Assembly: GCA_002347095.1 (NCBI GenBank)
Contig: DDWZ01000020.1
Coordinates: forward strand, 1 to 47,239
DNA length: 47,239 nt
Direction of reading: 5' to 3'
Origin: Desulfobulbaceae bacterium UBA2273
GTDB taxonomy: Bacteria > Desulfobacterota > Desulfobulbia > Desulfobulbales > Desulfurivibrionaceae
Position 1 is the stretch's first letter. The number at the start of each line of letters is the position of its first letter. A program made the position numbers and the translations under genes. This document shows, piece by piece, positions 7,187 to 15,949 of this stretch. The notes under the pieces are model-generated. The model was not told the origin of the DNA. It searched no databases and saw nothing but the letters and a program-made list of their open reading frames with translations.

Positions 7187-8734
7187 ATGTTGACCCCCCT
7201 GGTGCGCGCCATTGCCGTTGCCGCGCCTCTTCCCTGTCTTGGCGACAACACCGGCGATATCGACCGGTTAAAAAAGGTGCTTGCCCCGCAGTTGGGTGGG
7301 GATATGCCGGTGGTGCCGTACCAGCGGTTGAGCAAGGTGGCCGTCCGGTTCCGCGCCGCGGGCTTTGCGGGCGCGGCCATTATCAATGACATGGCGGGCA
7401 CCCCGGTTCTGGTCGATTTCCTCTCCCAGCCACCAAAGGTTTTGGCCGGGATGGCCCTTGACCTGGGGACCACCCATCTCGAAGCAACCTTGCTTGATTT
7501 GAGCACCGGCGCAGTCCTGGCCCGGGCGGATCTGGAGAATGGCCAGATCCGCTTCGGGGCGGATATCCTCACCCGAATCCACCACGCGGCCAAGGAGGAA
7601 GGGCTTTTCGAGCTGCATCGGGCGATCATCGATTCGGTCAATCAACTGGCCGCTGAGCTGGCCAGGTCTTCCGGCCTGGCGGTGGCCGAAATCCGGGCGC
7701 TTTCCGTGTCCGGCAACACCAGTATGGTGCATTTCTTTCTCAAGATCAATCCCTGCCATCTTTGCCGCGAGCCATACATACCCATGGTCAACGCCCCAGA
7801 CCCCTGCCTGGCCGGGGAACTCGGGCTGGCCATCCACCCGGCCGCGGTGGTCTGGCTTCTGCCCAGCGTGGGCAGCTATTTCGGCGGCGACCTGATCTCC
7901 GGCGTGCTGGCCAGCGGGCTTGACCAGCAACCGGAGACCTGCATGCTCATCGATGTGGGCACCAATGCCGAGGTGATTGTCGGCAACCGGGAATGGCTCA
8001 TCGCCTGCGCCGGGGCGGCAGGGCCTGCCCTGGAAGGCGGTGTGGCCCGAATGGGCATGCGGGCAGGTCCCGGCGCCATCGAGCATGTGCGGATCGATCC
8101 GGCCACAGGCGAAATCGGCTATGAGACCATCGGCAAGGGCAAGCCCAAGGGGCTCTGCGGCTCCGGGCTCATCGATCTGGTGGCCGAGCTCTACCTGACC
8201 CGGCAGATCGATATCCGGGGCAAGTTTCGGCCCCAGGCCGCCGGAGAGCGGCTGATTGCGGGAAGCGAAGGCTACCGATTCGTGGTGGTGGAGGGCAAGG
8301 ATGCGGCGGATGGCCAGCCCGTGGTGCTGGGGCAGGTGGATCTCGACGCGCTCATGCGCTCCAAGGCGGCCATGTACGCCATCCTAACCACCCTGACCAA
8401 TCAGGTGGGGGTTGCCTTTGAGGATTTGCACCGCATCTATGTGGCCGGGGCATTTGGCCGGCATATCTCGCCTCGGCAGGCCATTGTTCTGGGGATGCTG
8501 CCCGATCTGCCCCTTGCCACCTACGAGCCCGTGGGCAACAGCTCCCTGGCCGGGGCCCAGCGGGTACTTCTTGAGCGCCAGGCCCGGGAACGCTGTCTTG
8601 CCCTGGCCGGAAAAATCACCTATATCGAATTGAACGTGAACCAGGAGTTCATGCTCCGGTTTTCCGGCTCCCGTTTTATTCCCCACACCGATCACGCCTT
8701 GTTTCCTTCGGTTCCTTTTTTTGACGGGGAATAG
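7187..8734 (+). CDS. RACo-like ASKHA protein (DUF4445) without a ferredoxin domain
   Basis: A 515-aa member of the corrinoid protein reductive activator family, which uses ATP to drive reduction of inactive Co(II) corrinoid proteins. The linker/middle domain (LTPLVRAIAVAAPLPCLGDN...) starts at the N-terminus. The ASKHA domain follows, with MALDLGTTHLEATL, SVSGNTSMVHFFL, MLIDVGTNAEVIVG, GLCGSGLIDLVAELY and IYVAGAFGRHI. Characterised RACo proteins are about 630 aa and begin with a 2Fe-2S ferredoxin domain that is absent here, so an external electron donor would be needed. ATG at 7187 has ACGGAG 10 nt upstream. No methyltransferase gene is nearby, so the partner is unknown. Confidence 0.75.
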   Translation: MLTPLVRAIAVAAPLPCLGDNTGDIDRLKKVLAPQLGGDMPVVPYQRLSKVAVRFRAAGFAGAAIINDMAGTPVLVDFLSQPPKVLAGMALDLGTTHLEATLLDLSTGAVLARADLENGQIRFGADILTRIHHAAKEEGLFELHRAIIDSVNQLAAELARSSGLAVAEIRALSVSGNTSMVHFFLKINPCHLCREPYIPMVNAPDPCLAGELGLAIHPAAVVWLLPSVGSYFGGDLISGVLASGLDQQPETCMLIDVGTNAEVIVGNREWLIACAGAAGPALEGGVARMGMRAGPGAIEHVRIDPATGEIGYETIGKGKPKGLCGSGLIDLVAELYLTRQIDIRGKFRPQAAGERLIAGSEGYRFVVVEGKDAADGQPVVLGQVDLDALMRSKAAMYAILTTLTNQVGVAFEDLHRIYVAGAFGRHISPRQAIVLGMLPDLPLATYEPVGNSSLAGAQRVLLERQARERCLALAGKITYIELNVNQEFMLRFSGSRFIPHTDHALFPSVPFFDGE

Positions 8735-8838
8735 CCCCCTGGGGCAACCCCCTTTGAAATTTATGCAAGGATATGTTATAGGGCATCGGTTGTTTGGCGA
8801 AGCAAGAATCTCAGCGGCCGGTTTTCGGCCTGGTATGC

Positions 8839-9882
8839 ATGGACAACGGGGATGATGGCGTGGGCGTGAACGGAAGTCTTGAAGTTCCCAAAAAACCGAT
8901 TTCCAACAAAAAGAAGACCGCCAAGGAGCGTCTGCTCGAGTTCTGCGGTCTTTTCGGCAAGGAGGACCAGGTTCTCGTGGTCATCAATGCCGACCCGGAC
9001 GCCATTGCCAGCGCCATGGCGGTGAAGCGTCTGCTCCGCTACCGGGTGAAAAGCGTCACCATTGCCTATCCCAACGAAATCAGGCGGCTCAATAACGTGG
9101 TCATGGTCGATCTGCTGAAGATCCCCATGGAGCGTCTGCACACGGTCAAGCTCGGGGGATTCACCAAGAAGGTGATGCTGGATTCCCAGCCCAGCCATCT
9201 GCCCTGTTTCGAGAATATTACCTTTGATGTGGTCATTGACCACCATCCCGCCACCAAGGGGTGGGTGGCTCCCTTTGTCGATATCCGCAAGGACTTCGGC
9301 GCCACCGCCTCCATGCTGGTCGAGTACCTGCGCGCCGCCAACCTGAAGCCCTCGGTGGCCCTGGCCACCGCCCTGTTTTACGCGATCAAGGTCGATACCC
9401 GGAATTTTGAGAAGAAGGCCACCCTGGCGGACGCCATTTCCTTCCGCTACCTCTTCAATATCGCCAACCAGAATCTGGTGCGCAAGATCGAGCTTTCCTC
9501 TTTCCGCCGCTCCGAGTTGAACTATTTCAAGACTGCCTTGAACGAGATGAAGGTGAGTAAACAGCGGCTCTATGCCCATCTCGGCAAGGTTCCCAGCCCG
9601 GACATGCTGGTGCTCATTGCCGACTTTCTCAATCAGGTCCACGATGTTGCCTGGGTGTTTGTCTCCGGCATGCACAACGACAAGCTGGTGGTCATCTTCC
9701 GCTGCGACGGCTACAAAAAAAATGCCGGACGGCTGGCGGAGAAGATGTTCAATGCGATCGGTTCGGCCGGCGGGCACCGGGAAGCGGCCCGGGCCGAGGT
9801 GCCGCTCAGGAATCTGCCCGCGGAGATGCAGGATTTTTCCACCATGACCCTGATGCGGCTCACGACTAAGCACTTGCAATAG
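8839..9882 (+). CDS. DHH-family phosphoesterase (NrnA-like)
   Basis: A protein of about 347 aa with the DHH/DHHA1 layout found in NrnA-type oligoribonucleases and pAp phosphatases. The first motif is unusual: VVINADPDAIASAM replaces the usual HxxPDGDAxGS, so His and one Asp are missing. VMLDSQPS and VVIDHHPATK supply the later metal ligands, and the C-terminal DHHA1 part ends in GSAGGHREAARAEVPL. The changed first motif is typical of a deltaproteobacterial subgroup of uncertain substrate. The start is uncertain: ATG at 8839 is given, but the frame is open to a TTG at 8794 and neither has a strong ribosome binding site. Confidence 0.75.
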   Translation: MDNGDDGVGVNGSLEVPKKPISNKKKTAKERLLEFCGLFGKEDQVLVVINADPDAIASAMAVKRLLRYRVKSVTIAYPNEIRRLNNVVMVDLLKIPMERLHTVKLGGFTKKVMLDSQPSHLPCFENITFDVVIDHHPATKGWVAPFVDIRKDFGATASMLVEYLRAANLKPSVALATALFYAIKVDTRNFEKKATLADAISFRYLFNIANQNLVRKIELSSFRRSELNYFKTALNEMKVSKQRLYAHLGKVPSPDMLVLIADFLNQVHDVAWVFVSGMHNDKLVVIFRCDGYKKNAGRLAEKMFNAIGSAGGHREAARAEVPLRNLPAEMQDFSTMTLMRLTTKHLQ

Positions 9883-9990
9883 TAGGCGATCACAGGACGG
9901 CGCATCTGCGTTGTCATCGGCCCGCTGATGTGCAATAGCACACTTCGCCGGCTTCTTCCGTGCATCTGCACCACCCTGCAATCGCCTACC
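9881..9990 (-). repeat. dispersed structured palindromic element, copy 2
   Basis: Arms 9881-9903 and 9968-9990 differ in sequence from those of copies 1 and 3 (TAGGCGAT against GACTGT) but still pair. All six mismatches are A-C or C-A on plus, that is G-U on minus. The core keeps the minus-strand motifs GAAG, GTGTGC-loop-GCACAT and CGATGACAACGCAGATGC. The element begins within the stop codon of the DHH gene and lies 140 bp before glgC. Confidence 0.8.
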
Positions 9991-10130
9991 GCCGAGATGG
10001 GTTCCATCAACCTTCTGAAAATCTTTTTCCTCCCTCCGCCCTTCCTGTGCTTGCTTTTTGGCGCAACCCTTCCCATAATGAGTTTTACACTAGGAAGCGA
10101 AGCAGATTCCCCTTTCCCTTCAGGCATTCC

Positions 10131-11390
10131 ATGAAACTGAAACCGAAGGTTCTGGCCATGATCCTTGCCGGGGGCCGCGTTGACGAGCTGAACGTGCTCA
10201 CCGCCTACCGGCCCAAATCGGCGGTTCCCTTTGGCGGCTTTGCCAGGGTGATCGACTTTGCCCTGAGCAATCTCATGCACTCCGGCCTGGAACGGGTCGC
10301 CATCCTCAGCCAGTACCGGAGCTTTTCCCTGATCAGCCATATCGGGGTGGGCGCGGCCTGGGACATGACCGGCCGTTACCGCGGGGTTTCCATCCTCCCT
10401 CCTTCCCAGGGTTCGGGCCAGAGCAGTTGGTACCGGGGCTCGGCCGACGCCATCCATCAGAATCTCGATTTTGTCCAGTACCACGACCCGGAAACCATTC
10501 TGGTCCTCTCCGGGGATCATGTCTACCACATGGATTACCGGGAGATCCTTCAGTATCATCGCGACAAGGACGCCGACCTGACCATCGCCTGTATTCAGGT
10601 GCCCATGGCCGAGGCAAGCCGGTTCGGGGTGGCGGAGATCGACGACGAAGACGGCGAGCGCGGCGGCCGCATCTTGCAGTATCAGGAAAAACCCTCAGAC
10701 CCCAGGTTCAATTGGGCCTCGCTCACTGTCTACTGCTTCAGGCCCTCGGTGCTCTATGAGGTGCTGGAGGCCAATGCCCGCGAGGATGAGTCCTTTGAGT
10801 TCGGCCGGGATATCCTGCCCCGGGTCATGGCCGGCCAATACCGGGTCTACGGTTTCAAATTCCGTGGCTACTGGGGATATACCCGGACCGTTGCCGAATA
10901 CTGGCAAACCAACATGGATCTGTTGGGGGAGGAGCCGAAGATTCCCTTTGAGGAGTGGGGCATCCGCACCAACCTGGAACACCGGGCGGTCCGGGACTGC
11001 CAGCCCCTCAAGGCCGGGGCCGGGGCGAGCATCAAGAACAGCCTGGTCTACAACGGCTGCGTCGTGGAGGGGCTGGTGGAAAATTCCATCCTCTTTCCCG
11101 GAGTCCACGTCAAGTCGGGGGCCCAGGTGAGGAACTCGGTGCTTTTTTACGATAATGTGGTGGGGCACGGCGCCATCCTCGACACGGTGGTGAGCGATGT
11201 CAACGTGACCTTCGGGGCCAGGGTGCGGATCGGTGAGCCGGGACCGGCCCAGGCCGAGAAGGTGACGGTGGTCGGCTGGAACAATCATGTGCTGGACGGC
11301 ATGGTGATCGGCTCCGGTTGCACCCTGCATCCCAATCTGCGCCCGGAGCAACTGGTTGGGGAAATCAAGAACAACGAGGTGGTTCGATGA
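10131..11390 (+). CDS. glucose-1-phosphate adenylyltransferase-like subunit, GlgD-like
   Basis: A 419-aa ADP-glucose pyrophosphorylase family protein with nucleotidyltransferase and left-handed beta-helix domains. The N-terminal loop reads AGGRVDELNVLT where GlgC has GGRGTRL: the catalytic Arg is replaced by Glu. Downstream motifs are kept (VLSGDHVYHMDY, YQEKPSD). Together with the adjacent intact copy this suggests a non-catalytic or regulatory subunit, like GlgD of Firmicutes, although the two subunits may have arisen independently. ATG at 10131 aligns with the family start. The frame is open further upstream but runs into repeat sequence. The stop overlaps the next ATG (ATGA, 11387-11390). 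Confidence 0.85.
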   Translation: MKLKPKVLAMILAGGRVDELNVLTAYRPKSAVPFGGFARVIDFALSNLMHSGLERVAILSQYRSFSLISHIGVGAAWDMTGRYRGVSILPPSQGSGQSSWYRGSADAIHQNLDFVQYHDPETILVLSGDHVYHMDYREILQYHRDKDADLTIACIQVPMAEASRFGVAEIDDEDGERGGRILQYQEKPSDPRFNWASLTVYCFRPSVLYEVLEANAREDESFEFGRDILPRVMAGQYRVYGFKFRGYWGYTRTVAEYWQTNMDLLGEEPKIPFEEWGIRTNLEHRAVRDCQPLKAGAGASIKNSLVYNGCVVEGLVENSILFPGVHVKSGAQVRNSVLFYDNVVGHGAILDTVVSDVNVTFGARVRIGEPGPAQAEKVTVVGWNNHVLDGMVIGSGCTLHPNLRPEQLVGEIKNNEVVR

Positions 11391-12652
11391 TCCACGGCGA
11401 CAATACCCTGGTTCTCCTGCTGGCCGGCGGAGTCGGCAGCCGCCTCAATGTCCTGGTGCAGAGCCGGGCCAAGCCGGCCGTGCCCTTTGCCGGGTTCTAT
11501 CGGATCATCGATTTTTCCCTGAGCAACGTGATGAATTCAGGACTCAGCCAGGTCGGGGTGCTCACCCAGTACAAGCCCCTTTCCCTGATGCGCCATCTCG
11601 GCACCGGCGAGGCCTGGGATTTCACGGGCCGCACCCGGGGAGTGAAGATCCTCCCCCCCCGGACCGGGTTTCAGGATTCCGACTGGTACAAAGGCACCGC
11701 CGACGCGGTGCGCCAGAACATCGACTTTATCCGGGCCCACCCGGCCAAGGAGACGGTCATCCTTTCCGGGGACCATATCTACCGCATGGATCTCGACGAC
11801 ATGCTCCGCTTCCACCGGCGGAAGCAGGCGCAGGTGACCATCGCCATGATGGTGGTGCCGCTCTCCGAGATCCACCAGTTCGGCGCGGGTATCACCAATG
11901 CGGAGGGGCGCATCGTCGAGTGGGAGGAGAAGCCGAAAGTGCCCCGCACCGATCTCGCCTCCATGGGGATCTATGTGTTCGATACCGAATACCTGCTCCG
12001 GCTCCTGGAGGAAGACCGCGACGAGGTGGATTTCGGCATGCATCTTATCCCCAAGGCCATTGAGCGGGACAACGTCTTTGCCTATCCCTTTCACGGCTAC
12101 TGGCGGGATGTGGGCACGGTGCAGGCGTATTGGGAAGCGAACATGGATCTGTTGAAAATCGACTCCGAGATTTCACCGCAGGCCTGGGGCATCCGGCCAA
12201 ACCCCTATGCGGACCATTTGGTGGTGGATCGTTGCCCTGCCCGCTTTGCCTCGGGCTGCGTGGTGGAGGGGTCCCTGATTTCCGCCGGCTGCATCATAGA
12301 GGGCGAGGTGATCAACTCGGTGCTTTCGCCCGGGGTGCGGGTGGGGAAAAACGTGCGGGTCAGGGATTCCATCATTCTCCACGACTGCGTTCTGGAGGAA
12401 GGGGCGGTGGTGGATCTGGCCATCCTCGACAAGAGGGTCCGGATAGGGGCGGGAGCGGTGGTGGGGCAGGGCGAGGACAAGGGGACGCCCAATACGGCCT
12501 GTCCCAAGCATCTCTACACCGGGATCACCATGATCGGCAAGGAGGCGGAGGTGCCGCCCCAGGCCGTGATCGGACGCAACTGCGTGGTGGCGCCCTTGCG
12601 TAAGGGGGAGGATTTCCCCTCGCTGCGCATCGCCACCGGAGAAACCATCTGA
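11387..12652 (+). CDS. glgC: glucose-1-phosphate adenylyltransferase
   Basis: A 421-aa enzyme making ADP-glucose from ATP and glucose-1-phosphate for glycogen synthesis. The N-terminal loop is intact (AGGVGSRLNVL), followed by AKPAVPFAG, the metal-binding ILSGDHIYRMD, and EEKPKV, which contacts the sugar phosphate. The C-terminal half is a left-handed beta helix (repeats such as VVEGSLISAGCIIEG). The gene is coupled to the preceding paralog by an ATGA overlap, so the two subunits are probably made in equal amounts and may form a heterotetramer. Confidence 0.9.
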   Translation: MIHGDNTLVLLLAGGVGSRLNVLVQSRAKPAVPFAGFYRIIDFSLSNVMNSGLSQVGVLTQYKPLSLMRHLGTGEAWDFTGRTRGVKILPPRTGFQDSDWYKGTADAVRQNIDFIRAHPAKETVILSGDHIYRMDLDDMLRFHRRKQAQVTIAMMVVPLSEIHQFGAGITNAEGRIVEWEEKPKVPRTDLASMGIYVFDTEYLLRLLEEDRDEVDFGMHLIPKAIERDNVFAYPFHGYWRDVGTVQAYWEANMDLLKIDSEISPQAWGIRPNPYADHLVVDRCPARFASGCVVEGSLISAGCIIEGEVINSVLSPGVRVGKNVRVRDSIILHDCVLEEGAVVDLAILDKRVRIGAGAVVGQGEDKGTPNTACPKHLYTGITMIGKEAEVPPQAVIGRNCVVAPLRKGEDFPSLRIATGETI

Positions 12653-12656
12653 TTTG

Positions 12657-12694
12657 CCGGGCAAGGCAAGGGCGTTCTGCCCAGCCTTGCCCGG
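12657..12694. terminator. hairpin between convergent glgC and HDOD gene
   Basis: An 11-bp stem (CCGGGCAAGGC, 12657-12667, with GCCTTGCCCGG, 12684-12694) starts 4 nt after the glgC stop. There is no clear T-run on either side, so it is terminator-like rather than a standard intrinsic terminator. Confidence 0.5.
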
Positions 12695-12731
12695 AGTCTG
12701 TCCCTCTCGCTCCCTTTTCCGGGATGCGGCT

Positions 12732-13652
12732 TCAGTGGCTTGCCATTGCCTTTTGGGTGATTTTGGTGCGGATTTTCAGCTTGGTCAGGCCGAAACGGAT
12801 GATGTTGTCCGTCATCGCTTCGGCCACATCCAGGCTTCTGTTGACCAGACCGAAAGCCTCCTTTTTGTTGAGCCCCATGATCGGTCCATAATGCAGAAGC
12901 AATTCGCCAAGTTCCAGGCTCGAACCGAAGCAGATGATCCAGGTGAGGCGGTTGCAGAAGGCCGAAACATTGAGGAGATAAAGCTGGGAGTCGAATTTGC
13001 TCGTCGGCTGGGGCGGATTCTGCCCCATGCTCAGGACTATCTTTTCGGAAAAATTCCAGAAGCGGGCGATTTCCATGCCCACCGAGGAAAAGGTGAGGTC
13101 GTTCAATACGGTTTTGGCGGCAAACTCATCGGAATATCCCCGGTCGATGAGTTCTTGGGCCTTGCGGTACAGCTCCGGCAGATAGACCAGGATGATGAGC
13201 TTGCCCAGTTGGTGGAGCAGGGTGCAGATGAAAACCTCTTCCTCCTGCACGTTGATTTTTTTTGCCTTACAGAGGATCTTTGCCTGGGAGGCGCTGACGA
13301 AACAGAGGGCCAGGAGTTTGCTGATTTCTTCCTTCTCGACCCCGGCCTTGATAAAATCTTCAAACAGGGCCAGGCTGACGGCCAGTTCCTTCAGGGTGGT
13401 GAGACCAAGGGTGGTGATGGCCCGGCTGATGTTGGAGATCGGCGCCGACCGGCTGTAAAAGGCCGAATTGACCACCTGCAGCAGTTTGGTGGTCAGAGAG
13501 GCGTCCTTGAGGATCACTTCGGCGATTTCCTCGGCGCTGGAGTCGTCGTTGTTCAGGAGGCAAAGCAGTTCCTCGACATGGTCGGACATGGCCGGCAACT
13601 CGCTCATGTTGACCTTGCTGAATATTTCCCTGAGTGTTTTGTCTGAGCCCAT
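12732..13652 (-). CDS. HDOD domain protein
   Basis: A 306-aa protein. The HDOD domain spans about residues 15-215, with the typical first helices (LPAMSDHVEELLCLLNND, AEEIAEVILKDASLTTKLLQVVNSAFYS) and ISRAITTLGLTTLKELAV. An HD-like region (FICTLLHQLGKLII) lacks a full HD metal pair, as usual for HDOD. Such proteins act in signalling, often with cyclic-di-GMP or chemosensory systems, by an unknown mechanism. ATG at 13652 is preferred, with AAAGAG about 5 nt upstream. The frame is open to 14024, but that part looks non-coding and overlaps the neighbouring gene. Confidence 0.85.
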   Translation of the reverse strand: MGSDKTLREIFSKVNMSELPAMSDHVEELLCLLNNDDSSAEEIAEVILKDASLTTKLLQVVNSAFYSRSAPISNISRAITTLGLTTLKELAVSLALFEDFIKAGVEKEEISKLLALCFVSASQAKILCKAKKINVQEEEVFICTLLHQLGKLIILVYLPELYRKAQELIDRGYSDEFAAKTVLNDLTFSSVGMEIARFWNFSEKIVLSMGQNPPQPTSKFDSQLYLLNVSAFCNRLTWIICFGSSLELGELLLHYGPIMGLNKKEAFGLVNRSLDVAEAMTDNIIRFGLTKLKIRTKITQKAMASH

Positions 13653-13873
13653 GATCTCTTTGTTGTCTTCGGTCGGGGTAGCCGTTTGCGTGTGCCGGGT
13701 TGGCGGACGCCTTGCCTCTCTACTTTGTACCCTGTCTGCCGGGGAAGTGTAAAACAAAATGTAGGAGAATGCAGGCGGGCCCGGAATCGGGCGCAAGGTT
13801 TTTCCCTGGGGGGATTCGCCGTTGGCGCTGCTGTTGGTGAAAACACAACGGACAGGGGGAGACTGCCTGTTTG

Positions 13874-14839
13874 TCAACGGTTTTTGAAGATCTGGGGATG
13901 GTGTTTTTCGCCGCATTCCTGGCAGATGCCGTGGCTGAACTCCACCTCGGCGTGGCTGCGGAGATAGCTTTCCAGTTGCTGCCACGCCCCGCTGTTGTCC
14001 TTGATCTTTTTGCAGTAGGAGCAAATGGGCAGCAACCCGTTGAGCCTTTTGGTCTTGGCCAGGGAGCCTTGCAGTTCCCTGATAAGATGTTCCTTGCCCT
14101 TTTCCATCATCTTGCGGATGGTCACATCGTGGGTGATATTGACCACGGCGGTGATCGCGCCCGTTGTATCCTTGAGCGGCGCGGAGGTGACCTCCAGATG
14201 GAGTTCGCTTTCCTTGGCGCGGGTCACTTGTTCGGTTTTGTGGATCTGCCCGTCAGCAAAAACCTTTTCGGCGTGGCAATCCTCGCAGGGAGTCGGCCGG
14301 TCATGGTAGGCGGTGTAGCATTTCCTTCCGAGGTTGGCTCCCCAGAGTTCCTTGGCGGCTGCGTTTTCGTAGAGAACGGAAAAATTCCTGCCGATAATGG
14401 TGCAGGGATCGCCCAGGCTGGCAAGAATCTCCTCGGCCTGGGAGCTGATCATTGCCTGGCCGGGTTGCGTGTCCCGAATGGCGATGGTCAGCAGTTCCGG
14501 GCAAGGGAGATGCGCCTGGAGGGAGCAGGACCGGTCTGGTCCCAAAGAAAGAGTTTTGCATATCTGTGTTGTTCCGGAGGCGGCGAGTTCGTGCAGCAGG
14601 GCAGGCAGGGCCAGGCGTTGGCTGAGGGCTTCCGGCAGCTCTTTTTCCAGGATATCTCCTTCTTGCACCGCAAGCAGTTCGCACAAGAGCTGATTGGCAA
14701 CCCTGGTCACAAATCCCCGGGGAGTGCCTGATCCGTCCCGGAAGACTTCAATAACGCCCAAGGCGCAACGGAAGTCGTTGCAGATCGGGATGAAAATCTG
14801 TTGGAGAAGGTTCAGGGGAAAGCTTCCTGGGGTATGCAA
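13874..14839 (-). CDS. PAS domain protein with C-terminal Cys cluster
   Basis: A protein of about 321 aa with two PAS-like regions. The first is near the N-terminus (ALGVIEVFRDGSGTPRGFVTRVAN). The second is IGRNFSVLYENAAAKELWG followed by GRKCYTAYHDRPTPCEDC, then a PAC-like EVTSAPLKDTTGAITAVVNITHDVT. The C-terminus has GLLPICSYCKKIKD...GICQECGEKHH, a Cys-rich tail found on many deltaproteobacterial PAS proteins. No kinase or output domain is visible, so it may signal through a partner. The frame is open to ATG at 15100, but TTG at 14839 has AGGAG 7 nt upstream and starts just before the conserved part. Confidence 0.7.
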   Translation of the reverse strand: MHTPGSFPLNLLQQIFIPICNDFRCALGVIEVFRDGSGTPRGFVTRVANQLLCELLAVQEGDILEKELPEALSQRLALPALLHELAASGTTQICKTLSLGPDRSCSLQAHLPCPELLTIAIRDTQPGQAMISSQAEEILASLGDPCTIIGRNFSVLYENAAAKELWGANLGRKCYTAYHDRPTPCEDCHAEKVFADGQIHKTEQVTRAKESELHLEVTSAPLKDTTGAITAVVNITHDVTIRKMMEKGKEHLIRELQGSLAKTKRLNGLLPICSYCKKIKDNSGAWQQLESYLRSHAEVEFSHGICQECGEKHHPQIFKNR

Positions 14840-15092
14840 ACTATACGCTCCTGTTGTTTTTCTGCTCACCGTGGCATTGCACGGCGGAAAAGTTGAGAAA
14901 AAGGCGGTATGCGCGTGAGAAAAACAGGCATGAACCGCGCTTTTCTGACACCGTTCCCCCCGGTATAGTGGCAGATCAATACAGCGTATATCATAAAGAA
15001 CAGCATAACGTAAGCGTGCTGGAAGTTTGCTAATAATGGAGTTGGGCGCCAATGGCAATACGGAAAAAATACGGGGTTTTGCCGGATGCCTG

Positions 15093-15941
15093 TCAGGCAA
15101 GGGAGGAAAGATAGGAGCGCAGGTTGGTTTTTTTGCTTTTTATGCCGAGCTTGACCCGGAGCTGGTCGCGGTAGAATTCCACCGTCCGGCAGGAGAGATC
15201 AAGGATGGCAGCCACTTGCTTGGTTGATCTTCCCTGCTTGATGAGCTCCGCCACTTCCAGTTCCCGGGGGGTGAGTCCCTTGAGCCTGGCCGAGAGTGTC
15301 AAGCAGAAGGTGGAGGTTATTTTTTCCAGATTTGCCGCGGCCACCCGGAGGTAGAGGGCGAGTTCCTCGTCCTTGCAGCGGTCCTGAATTTTTTCCAGAT
15401 AGGGCAGGACCAGGCGCTGCAGATTGTCGTGGATTCTCCGTTCGTGCTCGGCGCTGGCCTCGGCGCTCTGGTGCAGGAGAAGACTGAGGGCGTTGTTGAC
15501 CTCGGTGAGCTCCCTGGCCTTCTGTTTGAGGCGAAGCTCCAGGAGCAACACTTCGCTGATGTCCCGGCTCATGCAACGGAAGCCTATCACCTTTTTCCCT
15601 GCCAGCACGGGCAGGTAGTGGGTTTCAATGGGGATAACCGTGCCGTTTTTGCGCGTCGCCCGCCCCCGGATTCCCTTGCTGCTTTTTTTGCTCAGGCGGA
15701 TCTCTTCGATGATTTTCCGCTGTTCCTCCCGGTCTTCCGGAGGGGTGAGCATTTCAATGGCATTGCGTCCCAGGAGCTCAACGGATTCATAGCCGTACAG
15801 GGCCTTGCAGCTTGGCGAGCAATAGGTCAAATTTCCCTGGGCGTCTGTCTCCCAAACCCATTCAAGGCTTTGGGTCGCAAGTTCATGAAAACGAGCGGTC
15901 TCGCCGGCCAGATCCTTGTCGGCCAACCCCGTGGTTTTCAT
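15093..15941 (-). CDS. PAS-LuxR transcriptional regulator
   Basis: A 282-aa regulator. A PAS domain at about residues 15-125 (FHELATQSLEWVWETDAQGNLTY, LLGRNAIEML, GFRCMSRDIS) is followed by a helical linker. The C-terminal LuxR helix-turn-helix starts at LTPRELEVAELIKQGRSTKQVAAIL and has the FYRDQLRVKLGI recognition helix. ATG at 15941 lies 8 nt after the trpA stop, so the gene is probably read from the trpBA transcript. The ligand and targets are unknown. Confidence 0.85.
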   Translation of the reverse strand: MKTTGLADKDLAGETARFHELATQSLEWVWETDAQGNLTYCSPSCKALYGYESVELLGRNAIEMLTPPEDREEQRKIIEEIRLSKKSSKGIRGRATRKNGTVIPIETHYLPVLAGKKVIGFRCMSRDISEVLLLELRLKQKARELTEVNNALSLLLHQSAEASAEHERRIHDNLQRLVLPYLEKIQDRCKDEELALYLRVAAANLEKITSTFCLTLSARLKGLTPRELEVAELIKQGRSTKQVAAILDLSCRTVEFYRDQLRVKLGIKSKKTNLRSYLSSLA

Positions 15942-15949
15942 GGCGTATC

